From JAAUTS01 sp038250235 (lineage in GTDB: Bacteria; Verrucomicrobiota; Verrucomicrobiia; Methylacidiphilales; JAAUTS01), in contig JBBSCO010000052.1 of the NCBI GenBank assembly GCA_038250235.1, positions 1 to 20,453 of the forward strand: a stretch of 20,453 bases of DNA, written 5' to 3'. Each line of letters opens with the position of its first letter. Position 1 is the stretch's first letter. A model generated the notes under the pieces. That model saw only the letters and a list, made by a program, of their open reading frames with translations. It was not told the origin of the DNA and did no database searches. The position numbers and the translations under genes were made by a program. Shown here in pieces: positions 6,785-14,221 of this stretch.

Positions 6785-7929
6785 TCGATTTCGAGTATGT
6801 ATCCCCGCAGGTATTCGCTCTCAGGAATGCCCAGTATAACAGGATGATCATGGCTCTGTCCGCAAATTTCCAACAAACGCGCCGCACGCCCCGCCTCGAC
6901 AGCCGCTTCCGAAAGCATCTTGCGAAAAAGATCGTAACTGATGTGATGCGAGCAGGCATAGGTCGCCAATATACCCCCGGAAGTGAGTTGTTTCATCGCC
7001 CGGAGATTGATCTCTTTATAACCCCGGAGGGCTTCGTCCAGTTTGTCCCTGGATTTGGCGAATGGAGGCGGATCCAGAATCACCAGATCCCAGCTCCCGG
7101 CCTTCTGCCTTTTCAGATAATCAAAGGCATTCTCACAGACCCATTTCACCTCACAGCCATTTTGGAGCGCATTTTTTTTGGCCATGGCAATCGCTTCGGA
7201 CGAAGAGTCCACTGCGGTTACTGAAGTAGCACCGGCTTTGGCACAATGCAGGGCGAAACCGCCCTGGTTACAAAAAACGTCCAAAACCCGCCGTCCCTTG
7301 GCATAGGCGGCCACGCGAAGGTGTTGTTCGCATTGGTCCAGGTAAAAACCCGTTTTCTGACCCGACTGCCAGTCGAAAAGGAATTCTACAGATCCCAAGT
7401 TCAACCAGAAGGGATCCGGAGCCGTTCCACGTCCCACCCGGAGATAACGTTCCAATCCTTCTTTTTCCCGGAGAGGCGCGTCGTTCCGCAGAACAATGGC
7501 GGATGGTTTTATTTTTTTCTCAAACCAATCAAGAATGCTCTCCATCTGCTGTTCGACACCCATCGTTGAAATCTGAAGCACCAGAACGTCCCCAAAACGA
7601 TCAACGATAAGCCCGGGGATTCCGTCCGATTCGGACCAGACGAGTCGTCCAGCCTGGAGATCGCCACGTCGCTTAACCGCTTTTTCCAAAGCCGGGTGGA
7701 GGAAGGCTGCGTCAAAGACTGTTTTATCCGATGAGATTTTCCGCCACAGAATCTGGGAACAACTGTTGTAAAGTCCTGTGGCAAGAAATTGCCCCTTTGA
7801 ATCGCGGCATTCGACGGCCTTTCCGTCATGTTCCGGTCCCAGGACTTTTTGCACCTCGTTGGCATAGACCCAGGGATGACCCTGCAGCACACGCTGCCGG
7901 CCGCCTGGGTTGAGTTTGATTGAGGCCAT
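6781..7929 (-). CDS. rlmI: Class I SAM-dependent rRNA (cytosine-C5) methyltransferase, RlmI-like
   Basis: This is probably the enzyme that makes 5-methylcytosine in 23S rRNA (C1962 in E. coli numbering). With the ATG at 7929 the product has 382 residues: an N-terminal PUA-like RNA-binding domain (about 1-80, LNPGGRQRVLQGHPWVYANE), a middle beta domain with GQKTGFYLDQ at 190-199, and a C-terminal Rossmann methyltransferase domain. The latter has SAM motif I VLDVFCNQGGF (215-225), motif IV DPPPF (286-290) and motif VI ACSHH (325-329), whose Cys326 is the expected nucleophile. An ATG at 7950 would add seven residues (MGYIRPF) before the conserved start; neither start has a clear ribosome site. 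It follows the kamA-like gene by roughly 80 nt and overlaps the next gene by 4 nt. The exact target base is inferred from the family. Confidence 0.9.
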   Translation of the reverse strand: MASIKLNPGGRQRVLQGHPWVYANEVQKVLGPEHDGKAVECRDSKGQFLATGLYNSCSQILWRKISSDKTVFDAAFLHPALEKAVKRRGDLQAGRLVWSESDGIPGLIVDRFGDVLVLQISTMGVEQQMESILDWFEKKIKPSAIVLRNDAPLREKEGLERYLRVGRGTAPDPFWLNLGSVEFLFDWQSGQKTGFYLDQCEQHLRVAAYAKGRRVLDVFCNQGGFALHCAKAGATSVTAVDSSSEAIAMAKKNALQNGCEVKWVCENAFDYLKRQKAGSWDLVILDPPPFAKSRDKLDEALRGYKEINLRAMKQLTSGGILATYACSHHISYDLFRKMLSEAAVEAGRAARLLEICGQSHDHPVILGIPESEYLRGYILEIE

Positions 7930-8010
7930 AAAGGGACGAATGTAGCCCATTCATACCAACAGAAAAGGAGAATGCACGATTGCTGCGGTAGCAAACGCTT
8001 AAGACGAAGG

Positions 8011-9192
8011 TCAGCCGTTGTTTCCGCAGGACTTGTTGGTTTCCAGGGCAGCCTCGGGATATTCGTAAATATCCCCGCGAAAATTACGCAGAACCAGACG
8101 ATCACCCGTGCGGGCCACGATGTAGTCCGGATTGAGAGGGATTTTCCCCCCTCCGCCTGGCCCATCGACCACGTATTGGGGAACCGCATAACCCGTCGTG
8201 TGGCCGCGAAGTTTGTCCATGATTTCAAGGCCTTCCTGGATCGAGGTCCGGAGATGCCCGGAACCTTTGATCAAATCACACTGATAAAGGTAATAGGGAC
8301 GGACGCGGCACATCAGCAGTTTATGAAAAAGTTCCTTCAGAATTTCGGCGTTGTTATTGATGCCTTTGAGGAGAACGGCCTGATTGCCCAGGGGAATGCC
8401 GGCATCGGCCAAACGCCCCAGGGCATCGCGAACCTCCGAGGTCAGTTCCCGTGGATGGTTGGTGTGGACACTGATCCAAAGCGGGTGATACTTTTTCAAC
8501 ATCGCACACAGCTCCGGTGTGATCCGTTGCGGCAGGAAAATGGGAACCCGGGAACCGATACGTATAAACTCAATATGCGGGATGGAGCGCAGGCGGGAGA
8601 GAATACCTTCCAGTTTCCTGTCTGAAAAAAGAAGCGGATCCCCACCGGAGAGCAGGACGTCCCGGATTTCCTCGTGTTTCTCCAGATAACGATACGCCTC
8701 TTCAAAATCCGTCTCCAACTCCTGCTCACCCACTCCGCTGACCACCCTGCTCCTTGTGCAGTAACGACAATAGGAAGCACAACGGTCTGTCACCAGGAAC
8801 AAAACCCGATCCGGGTACCGATGTACAAGTCCGGGAACCGGCATGTCACCGTCTTCGCCACAAGGATCGACCATTTCCTCAGACGAGTAACTGGATTCCT
8901 CCAAACGCGGGACCACCTGGCGGCGAATGGGGCAGTCTGGATCGTCCGGATCAATTAGGTTGAAAAAATGGGGAGTGATGGCCGTGGCCAGTTTGCTTCC
9001 GGTTAACAGTGCCCCTGCCCGTTCTTCCGGCGCCAGTCTGAGATGTTTCTCCAAATCCTGAAGGCTGCTGACGCGATTGCGTAACTGCCATGTCCAATCG
9101 TTCCATTGTGCAGGGGTGGTTCCGGACCAATGGCCCGGATAAGAGGGAATAAACGTAATTCGGCTCAACAATCTTTCTTGGTAAGTGACCAA
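8011..9192 (-). CDS. kamA: Lysine 2,3-aminomutase family radical SAM enzyme, zinc site absent
   Basis: This radical SAM, PLP-dependent enzyme interconverts L-lysine and L-beta-lysine in the characterised family. The 393-residue protein has CASYCRYC at 138-145, which supplies the [4Fe-4S] cysteines 138, 142 and 145, and SGGDP at 182-186. Aligned with clostridial KamA at a constant offset of 13, the lysine-binding aspartates (Asp293, Asp330) are Asp306 and Asp343, and the PLP lysine (Lys337) is Lys350 in DGPGGGGKIP. The zinc ligand Cys268 is replaced by Asn281, and the C-terminal CxCxxC is missing; the protein ends soon after YEYPEAAL. It resembles KamA more than EpmB (which has CFRRHF and lacks the GGGGK context). 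The start is probably the TTG at 9192, since no in-frame ATG precedes the conserved part. No ablB acetyltransferase, efp or epmA is in the window, so its physiological role is open. Confidence 0.88.
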   Translation of the reverse strand: MVTYQERLLSRITFIPSYPGHWSGTTPAQWNDWTWQLRNRVSSLQDLEKHLRLAPEERAGALLTGSKLATAITPHFFNLIDPDDPDCPIRRQVVPRLEESSYSSEEMVDPCGEDGDMPVPGLVHRYPDRVLFLVTDRCASYCRYCTRSRVVSGVGEQELETDFEEAYRYLEKHEEIRDVLLSGGDPLLFSDRKLEGILSRLRSIPHIEFIRIGSRVPIFLPQRITPELCAMLKKYHPLWISVHTNHPRELTSEVRDALGRLADAGIPLGNQAVLLKGINNNAEILKELFHKLLMCRVRPYYLYQCDLIKGSGHLRTSIQEGLEIMDKLRGHTTGYAVPQYVVDGPGGGGKIPLNPDYIVARTGDRLVLRNFRGDIYEYPEAALETNKSCGNNG

Positions 9193-9227
9193 TTTATTCA
9201 GTCTCGTCCCGTTGTCAAATTTTCATA

Positions 9228-9545
9228 ATGGAAGCTAAAACTCTTTTTCAGGCCGTTCTTGCCGTTCCGGAGGACTTGGAGCATGTTGTACTCATGCCTA
9301 ACTCCCTTCCCAAACTCTACGTCAAAACAGGTTGCCCTTGGTGTGAAGATGCCCTGAATTTTCTCGATCAGAAAAAAATCCCCCATGACATCATTGTCGT
9401 CACCGGCAATGCCACAGCCATGCAGGAAATGATTGATCTCTCCGGTCAAAGCAAGGCTCCCACCTTGGACTGGGATGGCGATGTCCTGGCCGATTTCGGT
9501 GTCGACGAACTCCTGCCCTTCCTCAAAAAACACGCGGCTTTGTGA
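9228..9545 (+). CDS. Glutaredoxin (CPWC active site)
   Basis: This small thiol-disulfide oxidoreductase uses glutathione or another low-molecular thiol to reduce protein disulfides. Of 105 residues, about 83 form the glutaredoxin fold: KLYVKTGCPWCEDAL with Cys36 and Cys39, the cis-proline in KAPTL and the DGDVLADFG motif near the C-terminus. The first 22 residues lie before the usual start. The in-frame ATG at 9294 would give a typical-length glutaredoxin and has GGAG 12 nt upstream, so the true start may be there. It is divergent from the kamA-like gene (35 bp apart) and overlaps the enoyl reductase gene by four bases (GTGA), implying translational coupling. It could serve CysH or other reductases, but that is guesswork. 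Confidence 0.9.
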   Translation: MEAKTLFQAVLAVPEDLEHVVLMPNSLPKLYVKTGCPWCEDALNFLDQKKIPHDIIVVTGNATAMQEMIDLSGQSKAPTLDWDGDVLADFGVDELLPFLKKHAAL

Positions 9546-10531
9546 AAAATCTCGCTGCCGTTTATGCCGAAACCGGCATTCCAGCAGAAGTTTTGAAGCT
9601 GGAATCCCGCGTGATACCAGATCCCGGGCCGAACGAGGTATTGATCCGCATGTTGCTGGCTCCTGTCAATCCTTCCGACATCAACATGATGGAAGGCACC
9701 TACGGCCTTAAACCTGTACTACCCGCAGTCGGGGGAAACGAAGGTGTCGGGCGGGTGGAAAAATGCGGAAGCGCCGTGAAAACTCTCCTTCCAGGGATGT
9801 TGGTCAAACCGGCCACCGGTGCCGGAACCTGGCAACAATGGGTTCTCTGTCATGCCGGTGAATGCCTGGCTTTTCCCGAAAGTTTGAGCCCCCATCAGGC
9901 CTCCATGCTCTATGTCAACCCCGCCACAGCCTGGCGTATGCTGCATGATTTTATTCCGCTTCAACCCGGCGACTGGATCATTCAAAATGCCGCAAATTCC
10001 GCTGTGGGACGTTCCGCCATACAGATCGCAAGGAGTTTAGGAGTCAAAACGGTCAACCTTGTCCGCAGACCGGAACTGATCGCTGAATTACAGGCATTGG
10101 GCGGGGATGCCGTATTGTTGGACTGTCCTGATTCACTAACCCGCATCAAAGAATTAACCGGGGATAAACCGCCTCGATTGGCCCTGAATGCCGTCGGGGG
10201 CGACAGCCTCACCCTGCTGTGCAAAACCGTTGCTTCCGGGGCCAAAATCGTCACCTACGGTGCCATGTCCAAACAGCCACTCCGCATCGGCAATGGTCTG
10301 CTCATTTTTAAGGATCTTTCCTTTCATGGCTATTGGATCAGCCGCTGGTATGCCAATACTCCGCACGAAGAGATCCACCGGATGTTCGAATCCTTGGCCC
10401 AACTCTGTCGGAAAAATCAATTGGAGATCCCTGTCGCCGCCACCTATGACCTGAAAGACGTTGCGACAGCTCTCGCCAGCGCCCAGAAAGACAAACGGAA
10501 CGGGAAAATACTGTTGCGGCTGAACGATTAA
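9542..10531 (+). CDS. Zinc-free MDR-family NADPH-dependent 2-enoyl thioester reductase
   Basis: This 329-residue medium-chain dehydrogenase/reductase resembles the Etr1/MECR group, which reduces trans-2-enoyl-ACP or -CoA in fatty acid synthesis. It has a GroES-like N-terminal domain with VNPSDINMMEGTYG (42-55, Tyr54 at the catalytic tyrosine position) and GGNEGVGRV, then a Rossmann domain with NAANSAVGRSAIQIA (149-163), LVRRPE (173-178, for the NADPH phosphate), NAVGGDS (216-222) and the group-typical FHGYWISRW (261-269). The zinc ligands of alcohol dehydrogenases are missing. It starts with GTG at 9542, which overlaps the glutaredoxin stop. A strong hairpin terminator follows the stop. The alternative reading, a general quinone oxidoreductase, fits the FHGYWISRW motif less well. 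Confidence 0.85.
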   Translation: MKNLAAVYAETGIPAEVLKLESRVIPDPGPNEVLIRMLLAPVNPSDINMMEGTYGLKPVLPAVGGNEGVGRVEKCGSAVKTLLPGMLVKPATGAGTWQQWVLCHAGECLAFPESLSPHQASMLYVNPATAWRMLHDFIPLQPGDWIIQNAANSAVGRSAIQIARSLGVKTVNLVRRPELIAELQALGGDAVLLDCPDSLTRIKELTGDKPPRLALNAVGGDSLTLLCKTVASGAKIVTYGAMSKQPLRIGNGLLIFKDLSFHGYWISRWYANTPHEEIHRMFESLAQLCRKNQLEIPVAATYDLKDVATALASAQKDKRNGKILLRLND

Positions 10532-10542
10532 GTCTCCAAGCC

Positions 10543-10572
10543 AAAAAAAAGGCAGCCCAAAGGCTGCCTTTT
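10543..10572. terminator. Bidirectional rho-independent terminator
   Basis: GGCAGCC (10551-10557), a 4-nt loop CAAA, and GGCTGCC (10562-10568) form a perfect 7-bp stem. It is preceded by eight A and followed by four T, so the minus-strand transcript ends in eight U and the plus-strand one in four. It lies between the convergent enoyl reductase and hpf genes and can stop both, more strongly on the hpf side. Confidence 0.9.
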
Positions 10573-10629
10573 GAGTCCCGTCAGGGATGATGATTTGTCT
10601 TCGCAATCTACCCGACAGTATTTTTATGC

Positions 10630-10989
10630 TCAGATACCTTTGCCGAGCTTCTTGGCCGCTTCGCGTGTGCGTTGGGCCTTACGATGGCGTTGATCGACAA
10701 TCTTTGTCTTGCGTTTGCGCAACTGGCCGCCGAGCTTTTCAACCGCAATGTCCACTGCCGCGTAAAGGTCGCGGTGGTGTTCTTCTATATGAATGTCAGG
10801 ACCCGGGACTGCCAGATGGGCTTTGACCCCGTAGGCTTTCGAGGGGGACTTGGTTTCGTCATGCACCAGGACAATATGGGCACCGATGATTTGGTCGGTC
10901 AGATGTTCCAGGTGGCTGACTTTCTGGGCGACATGCGCATGAATGGCGCCGGTCAGTTTGAGGTGTTGGGTACTGATGTGGATTTGCAT
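10630..10989 (-). CDS. hpf: Ribosome hibernation promoting factor, short form
   Basis: This 119-residue protein is the HPF/YfiA type that binds in the 30S mRNA/tRNA channel and idles ribosomes in stationary phase or starvation. The fold is recognised from MQIHISTQHLKLTGAIHAHV at the start, then HLTDQIIGAHIVLVHD, the basic VKAHLAVPGPDIHIEEH, and DLYAAVDIAVEKLGGQLRKRKTK, which is the conserved ribosome-facing helix. It lacks the C-terminal dimerisation domain of long HPF, so it should act like the short E. coli-type proteins. It is transcribed leftward after the dehydrogenase gene, with an 86-nt gap that could hold its own promoter; I saw no convincing sigma-70 or sigma-54 match there. The bidirectional terminator follows its stop. 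Confidence 0.94.
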   Translation of the reverse strand: MQIHISTQHLKLTGAIHAHVAQKVSHLEHLTDQIIGAHIVLVHDETKSPSKAYGVKAHLAVPGPDIHIEEHHRDLYAAVDIAVEKLGGQLRKRKTKIVDQRHRKAQRTREAAKKLGKGI

Positions 10990-11075
10990 AAAAGGGTGGT
11001 AGGGTAGACAAGTAGAAAACCTTTGCGGGCTGCTGTCACTTCAAATCGAAGTTGCCTGAACCTGTTACTCATGGA

Positions 11076-11852
11076 TTACTTCGCCCCTGACGCTTTCATC
11101 ATAGCAGCTGCACCCATCCGGCGCAAGGCGCGTGGCGACAACTCGGATAAAAGGGAAAAAATCCGTTGAAAGATTGAAGTCCAACCTACAGCCGATTTCC
11201 TGCGCAGCAGAGTCATTCCGGCCCTGACCACTTCATCCACCGACTGACTCTTGGCGAAAAAGCGAGGTTCCATTCCGGCAACCTGCTGGAATTCGGTCGC
11301 CACGGGCCCTGGACAAAGCGCACAGACATGGACGCCATGCCCACGGACCTCTTCATAAAGTGCTTCGCTCAGGGAAAGAACATAGGCTTTGCTTGCCGCG
11401 TAAACGGAAAAGTAAGGTATAGCCTGGAATGCCGCTGTAGATGCCACGTTCAGAATAAAACCTTTTTTACGCTCCACCATGCCCGGCAAAAAAAGACGGC
11501 TCAGCATGGTGAGTGCCTGGATATTCACCCGTATCATTCCGGACAAATGCCCTTCTTCGGTATCGGCAAAGCTTTGTTGCCATCCGAACCCTGCATTATT
11601 GATCAAGCCGGCCACCTTCAAGCCTTTTTCCCGGCAAAAAGCCTGGATGACCGCCGGGGCCTCCGGATCGTTCAAATCCTCGCTCAAGACAAAAACAGCT
11701 GTTTTCCCCTTGAGTTCTTCCGCCAGCTTTAGAAGCCTTTCTTCACGTCGTGCCACCAAGAGCAACGTTATCCCCTCTTCCGCGAAGGCCCGGGCAAACC
11801 CCTCGCCGATCCCACTGCTCGCTCCGGTAATGATGATAACTTCAGTGCTCAT
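11076..11852 (-). CDS. Short-chain dehydrogenase/reductase (classical SDR)
   Basis: This is a cytoplasmic NAD(P)H-dependent oxidoreductase of unknown substrate. The 258-residue product has the cofactor motif TGASSGIG (9-16), NNAG (85-88), catalytic Ser138 in NVASTAAF, and Tyr151/Lys155 in SVYAASKAY, followed by CPGPVATEF. VARREERL after the second strand carries arginines that favour NADP(H). The C-terminal part is basic and mildly hydrophobic (SIFQRIFSLLSELSPRALRRMG), as in SDRs annotated as DltE/YqjQ-like. I chose the ATG at 11852 because it puts the first beta-strand at the normal place; an in-frame TTG at 11888 would add 12 non-conserved residues. It is divergent from ispF with about 180 bp between and is followed by hpf on the same strand. 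Confidence 0.9.
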   Translation of the reverse strand: MSTEVIIITGASSGIGEGFARAFAEEGITLLLVARREERLLKLAEELKGKTAVFVLSEDLNDPEAPAVIQAFCREKGLKVAGLINNAGFGWQQSFADTEEGHLSGMIRVNIQALTMLSRLFLPGMVERKKGFILNVASTAAFQAIPYFSVYAASKAYVLSLSEALYEEVRGHGVHVCALCPGPVATEFQQVAGMEPRFFAKSQSVDEVVRAGMTLLRRKSAVGWTSIFQRIFSLLSELSPRALRRMGAAAMMKASGAK

Positions 11853-12031
11853 GGATATCACGATAACCCGTTCCCTTTCTTTCCACAAACTTTCCTTGGC
11901 TGTACTTTTGCCTTCGAAATATCCTTATCCAAGGATCGACTTCGTTTCATCAATCGCCTTCTGTCCTGTGGTAAACAATCTTCCTCCATTAATTTTGTTG
12001 GCTACCGCCTGCCTCTCTCTATGGTTTTCCC

Positions 12032-12508
12032 ATGAATCGCGTCGGGATTGGTTATGATGTCCATCAATTGGTGGAAGGCAGAAAGTGTGTTTTGGGCGGT
12101 GTGGATATTCCCCATTCCAAAGGCCTGGATGGCCATTCGGATGCAGATGCCCTTATCCATGCCATTGCCGACGCCCTGCTCGGTGCCATAGGACAGCCCG
12201 ACATCGGCCACCACTTCCCCAACACCGATCCTCGCTGGAAAAATGTTCCCAGCAAAATCTTTCTTGAGCAGATCCGCGAAATACTGCGGGGGATGAAGGC
12301 CAGCATCAACAACATCGACGCCACCCTCATCTGCGAAGCCCCCAAGATCAATCCCCACATCAAGGCCATGAAAGCCGTCATAGCAGAGGCACTGATGATC
12401 CGCATTGACCAGGTAGGCATCAAAGCCACCACCAATGAAACCATGGGCTTTGTCGGACGCCGCGAAGGCATTGCAGCCATGGCCGTGGCCAGCGTGGAAA
12501 CGATCTGA
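12032..12508 (+). CDS. ispF: 2-C-methyl-D-erythritol 2,4-cyclodiphosphate synthase
   Basis: IspF cyclises CDP-methylerythritol 2-phosphate to the 2,4-cyclodiphosphate, step five of the non-mevalonate (MEP) isoprenoid pathway. The 158-residue length is standard. Metal ligands are visible: Asp9 and His11 in GIGYDVHQL, and His43 in DALIHAIADALLGA. HSDAD (35-39), GHHFPNTDP and the C-terminal KATTNETMGFVGRREGIAAMA are typical. It is a separate protein, not fused to IspD. It begins the rightward ispF-tmk-holB cluster and faces the SDR gene; the promoter must lie in the gap 11853-12031, where I saw only a weak hairpin (ATCCTT at 11921-11926 with AAGGAT at 11931-11936). Confidence 0.97.
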   Translation: MNRVGIGYDVHQLVEGRKCVLGGVDIPHSKGLDGHSDADALIHAIADALLGAIGQPDIGHHFPNTDPRWKNVPSKIFLEQIREILRGMKASINNIDATLICEAPKINPHIKAMKAVIAEALMIRIDQVGIKATTNETMGFVGRREGIAAMAVASVETI

Positions 12509-12519
12509 TTTTTGTCCGC

Positions 12520-13167
12520 GTGAAACCCAGGTTCATTTCATTCGAAGGCTCCGAAGGCTGCGGCAAAAGCACGCAGATCGCCAAACTCAGCCATTGGCTG
12601 GAGTCACGGAACCAAACAGTCACCTGTCTGCGCGAACCCGGTGGCACTGCCTTGGGCGAGCACGTGCGTGACTTGTTAAAACACAACCCGGCAGGCAACG
12701 GCATGGAACCCGAATCCGAGCTTCTGCTTTTTGCCGCCAGCCGGGCCGAGCTTGTCCGTAAAATGATTCAACCCAAATTGGCCGCAGGTTTTTGGGTGAT
12801 TTGTGATCGCTTCCTGGATTCCACCACGGTCTACCAAGGCCTGGCCCGCAAACTCGATCCCGCACGCGTCGATGCCATCAACCTTTTTGCCGTGGGTCAG
12901 ACCCTGCCGACACTTACTCTGGTTCTGGATCTCGATGCCGAAGAAGCCCGCGAACGAATGCAGGGACGCAAAGCAGCCCATGACCCTTCCGACCGTATGG
13001 AGAATGAGCCTCTCGCCTTTTACCAGTCTGTAACCGAAGGGTATCGCCAACTAGCCCGTAACTATCCCAAACGCATCAAGCTGATCCCCGCCCATGGCAC
13101 GCGCGAAGACGTTTTCCAAACCATCCTCAAGGAGCTTACCCATGCCTTTCCCTGCCTCCTGGATTAA
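12520..13167 (+). CDS. tmk: Thymidylate kinase
   Basis: Tmk phosphorylates dTMP to dTDP for DNA synthesis. The 215-residue protein has the P-loop GSEGCGKST (10-18), REPGGT (38-43), the DRF motif (96-98) in CDRFLDSTTVYQG, and a LID region around GRKAAHDPSDRME. It starts with GTG at 12520, 11 nt after the ispF stop; no better start is in frame before the P-loop. Its last 26 nt overlap holB, whose Shine-Dalgarno lies inside tmk. Tmk next to holB is a common bacterial arrangement that ties nucleotide supply to the replication machinery. Confidence 0.96.
   Translation: MKPRFISFEGSEGCGKSTQIAKLSHWLESRNQTVTCLREPGGTALGEHVRDLLKHNPAGNGMEPESELLLFAASRAELVRKMIQPKLAAGFWVICDRFLDSTTVYQGLARKLDPARVDAINLFAVGQTLPTLTLVLDLDAEEARERMQGRKAAHDPSDRMENEPLAFYQSVTEGYRQLARNYPKRIKLIPAHGTREDVFQTILKELTHAFPCLLD
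13129..13134 (+). promoter_or_regulatory. Strong ribosome binding site for holB inside tmk
   Basis: AAGGAG lies 7 nt before the ATG at 13142, inside the tmk coding region. This is one of the few clear Shine-Dalgarno sites in the window and fixes the holB start, ruling out the upstream in-frame ATG at 13094. Confidence 0.75.
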
Positions 13168-13993
13168 AGAACGGATTAAACAGTCCTCCTTGGAAAAGCG
13201 ACTGGCCCATGCCTTCCTCCTGACCGGAGCCTCCCTCCCGGAGCTCGAAACACTGTTCGAGGAACTCAGTGCCAGCCTTCTTGATTCGCCCCGCCCTGAT
13301 CATCCGGATAAACACGTCATTCGACCCGAATCCAAATCCCGCCGTCTCACGGTGGAACAAGTCCGTAATCTGGAACACGAACTACAGCTCAAGGCCCGCG
13401 AAGCCAAAGTGAAAATCGCCTGCATCGTTGCCGCCGACCGCATGTGCCTGGGCCAGGCCGAAGCCGCCAATGCCTTCCTCAAAACCCTGGAAGAACCTCC
13501 AGCCAACTCCATTATCTTTCTTCTTAGCGACCGGCCCGAGCAACTCCTGCCAACCATCCGCTCCCGCTGTTTGTGCCTTTCTCTGGAATCGGGTGCCCAT
13601 TCCACACCTTCGATCGACGAACCCTGGATCCATCGCTGGGTTCAGGTTAAAGGAACCCCAGCTGACATGGCCTACCGCCGTGCCGTTCTTCTGGCTGAGA
13701 TTTGGCGGGAATGCCGGGAAGACGTTGAAAATCGTTTCAAAACCCGGATCAAGGACGAGGAAGAAGGAGCAGATGCCATGCTTGAAGCTGAATTCCTGGT
13801 TGCACGGGATCGTACCATCGAAGCCCTGATCCGTGCCGTTTGGCAAAACGCGCGCTCCCTCCCAGACAAAGGCCCGGCTCTGCACTGCTGCGAAGGCTTG
13901 GAAGAGTTGCGCTTTGCCTTGAGTAGGAACATCGACCAGAATCTGGCTTTGGAGCGTTGCTCCCTGCGCATGAGCGGTTTGATTGAAGCTTAG
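13142..13993 (+). CDS. holB: DNA polymerase III subunit delta-prime
   Basis: Delta-prime is the stator of the clamp loader that places the beta clamp on DNA. The 283-residue protein shows the AAA+ core: HAFLLTGASLPELET (23-37) where the P-loop would be, RRLTVEQVRNLEHEL (67-81), VKIACIVAADRM (90-101), AANAFLKTLEEPPANSIIFLLSD (108-130) and the arginine-finger SRC motif TIRSRC (138-143). The Walker A lysine is gone, as expected for delta-prime rather than tau/gamma. The four-cysteine zinc module usual between the P-loop and sensor region is also missing; that stretch reads SASLLDSPRPDHPDKHV. The C-terminal half is helical and poorly conserved. It overlaps tmk by 26 nt. Confidence 0.88.
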   Translation: MPFPASWIKERIKQSSLEKRLAHAFLLTGASLPELETLFEELSASLLDSPRPDHPDKHVIRPESKSRRLTVEQVRNLEHELQLKAREAKVKIACIVAADRMCLGQAEAANAFLKTLEEPPANSIIFLLSDRPEQLLPTIRSRCLCLSLESGAHSTPSIDEPWIHRWVQVKGTPADMAYRRAVLLAEIWRECREDVENRFKTRIKDEEEGADAMLEAEFLVARDRTIEALIRAVWQNARSLPDKGPALHCCEGLEELRFALSRNIDQNLALERCSLRMSGLIEA

Positions 13994-14221
13994 GTGCGAA
14001 TCACCAAGAAAAGCGTAAAAGTCATCCAAAACCCTAAAATTCGGCTCAATTAAAGACATTTATGCATCCGCTTTTCACACGGAATTCCTTCTTAATTTTA
14101 ACGCAAAATCATCAAAAGAGATTTTTTTCAGGTGAAATCCCAATAATATCGATAAAGCTTAAATCCGTTGACGAGTAGAACTTTTTCTTTCACTCTTTTG
14201 GGCGGCAACCCTACTTCATTT

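Noticed and set aside
7509..8228. 239-codon minus-strand frame spanning the rlmI-kamA junction
   Set aside because: It is in a shifted frame relative to both rlmI and the kamA-like gene, is rich in Arg, Cys, Trp and Ser, and shows no family pattern. Both flanking genes are complete in their own frames.
7972..8625. 217-codon plus-strand frame opposite kamA
   Set aside because: It is antisense to the conserved C-terminal half of the lysine aminomutase gene and has no recognisable motif.
12021..12035. Four-codon upstream frame (ATG to TGA) overlapping the ispF start
   Set aside because: No ribosome site and no regulatory-peptide pattern; an ATG this close to a start is expected often by chance.
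13382..14059. 225-codon minus-strand frame opposite holB
   Set aside because: It is antisense to delta-prime; the amino-acid composition follows the codon structure of holB on the other strand.
14008..14076. Inverted repeat GAAAAGCG / CGCTTTTC downstream of holB as a terminator
   Set aside because: The arms are 53 nt apart with no compact loop or U-run, so it does not look like a rho-independent terminator and 8 bp could be chance.
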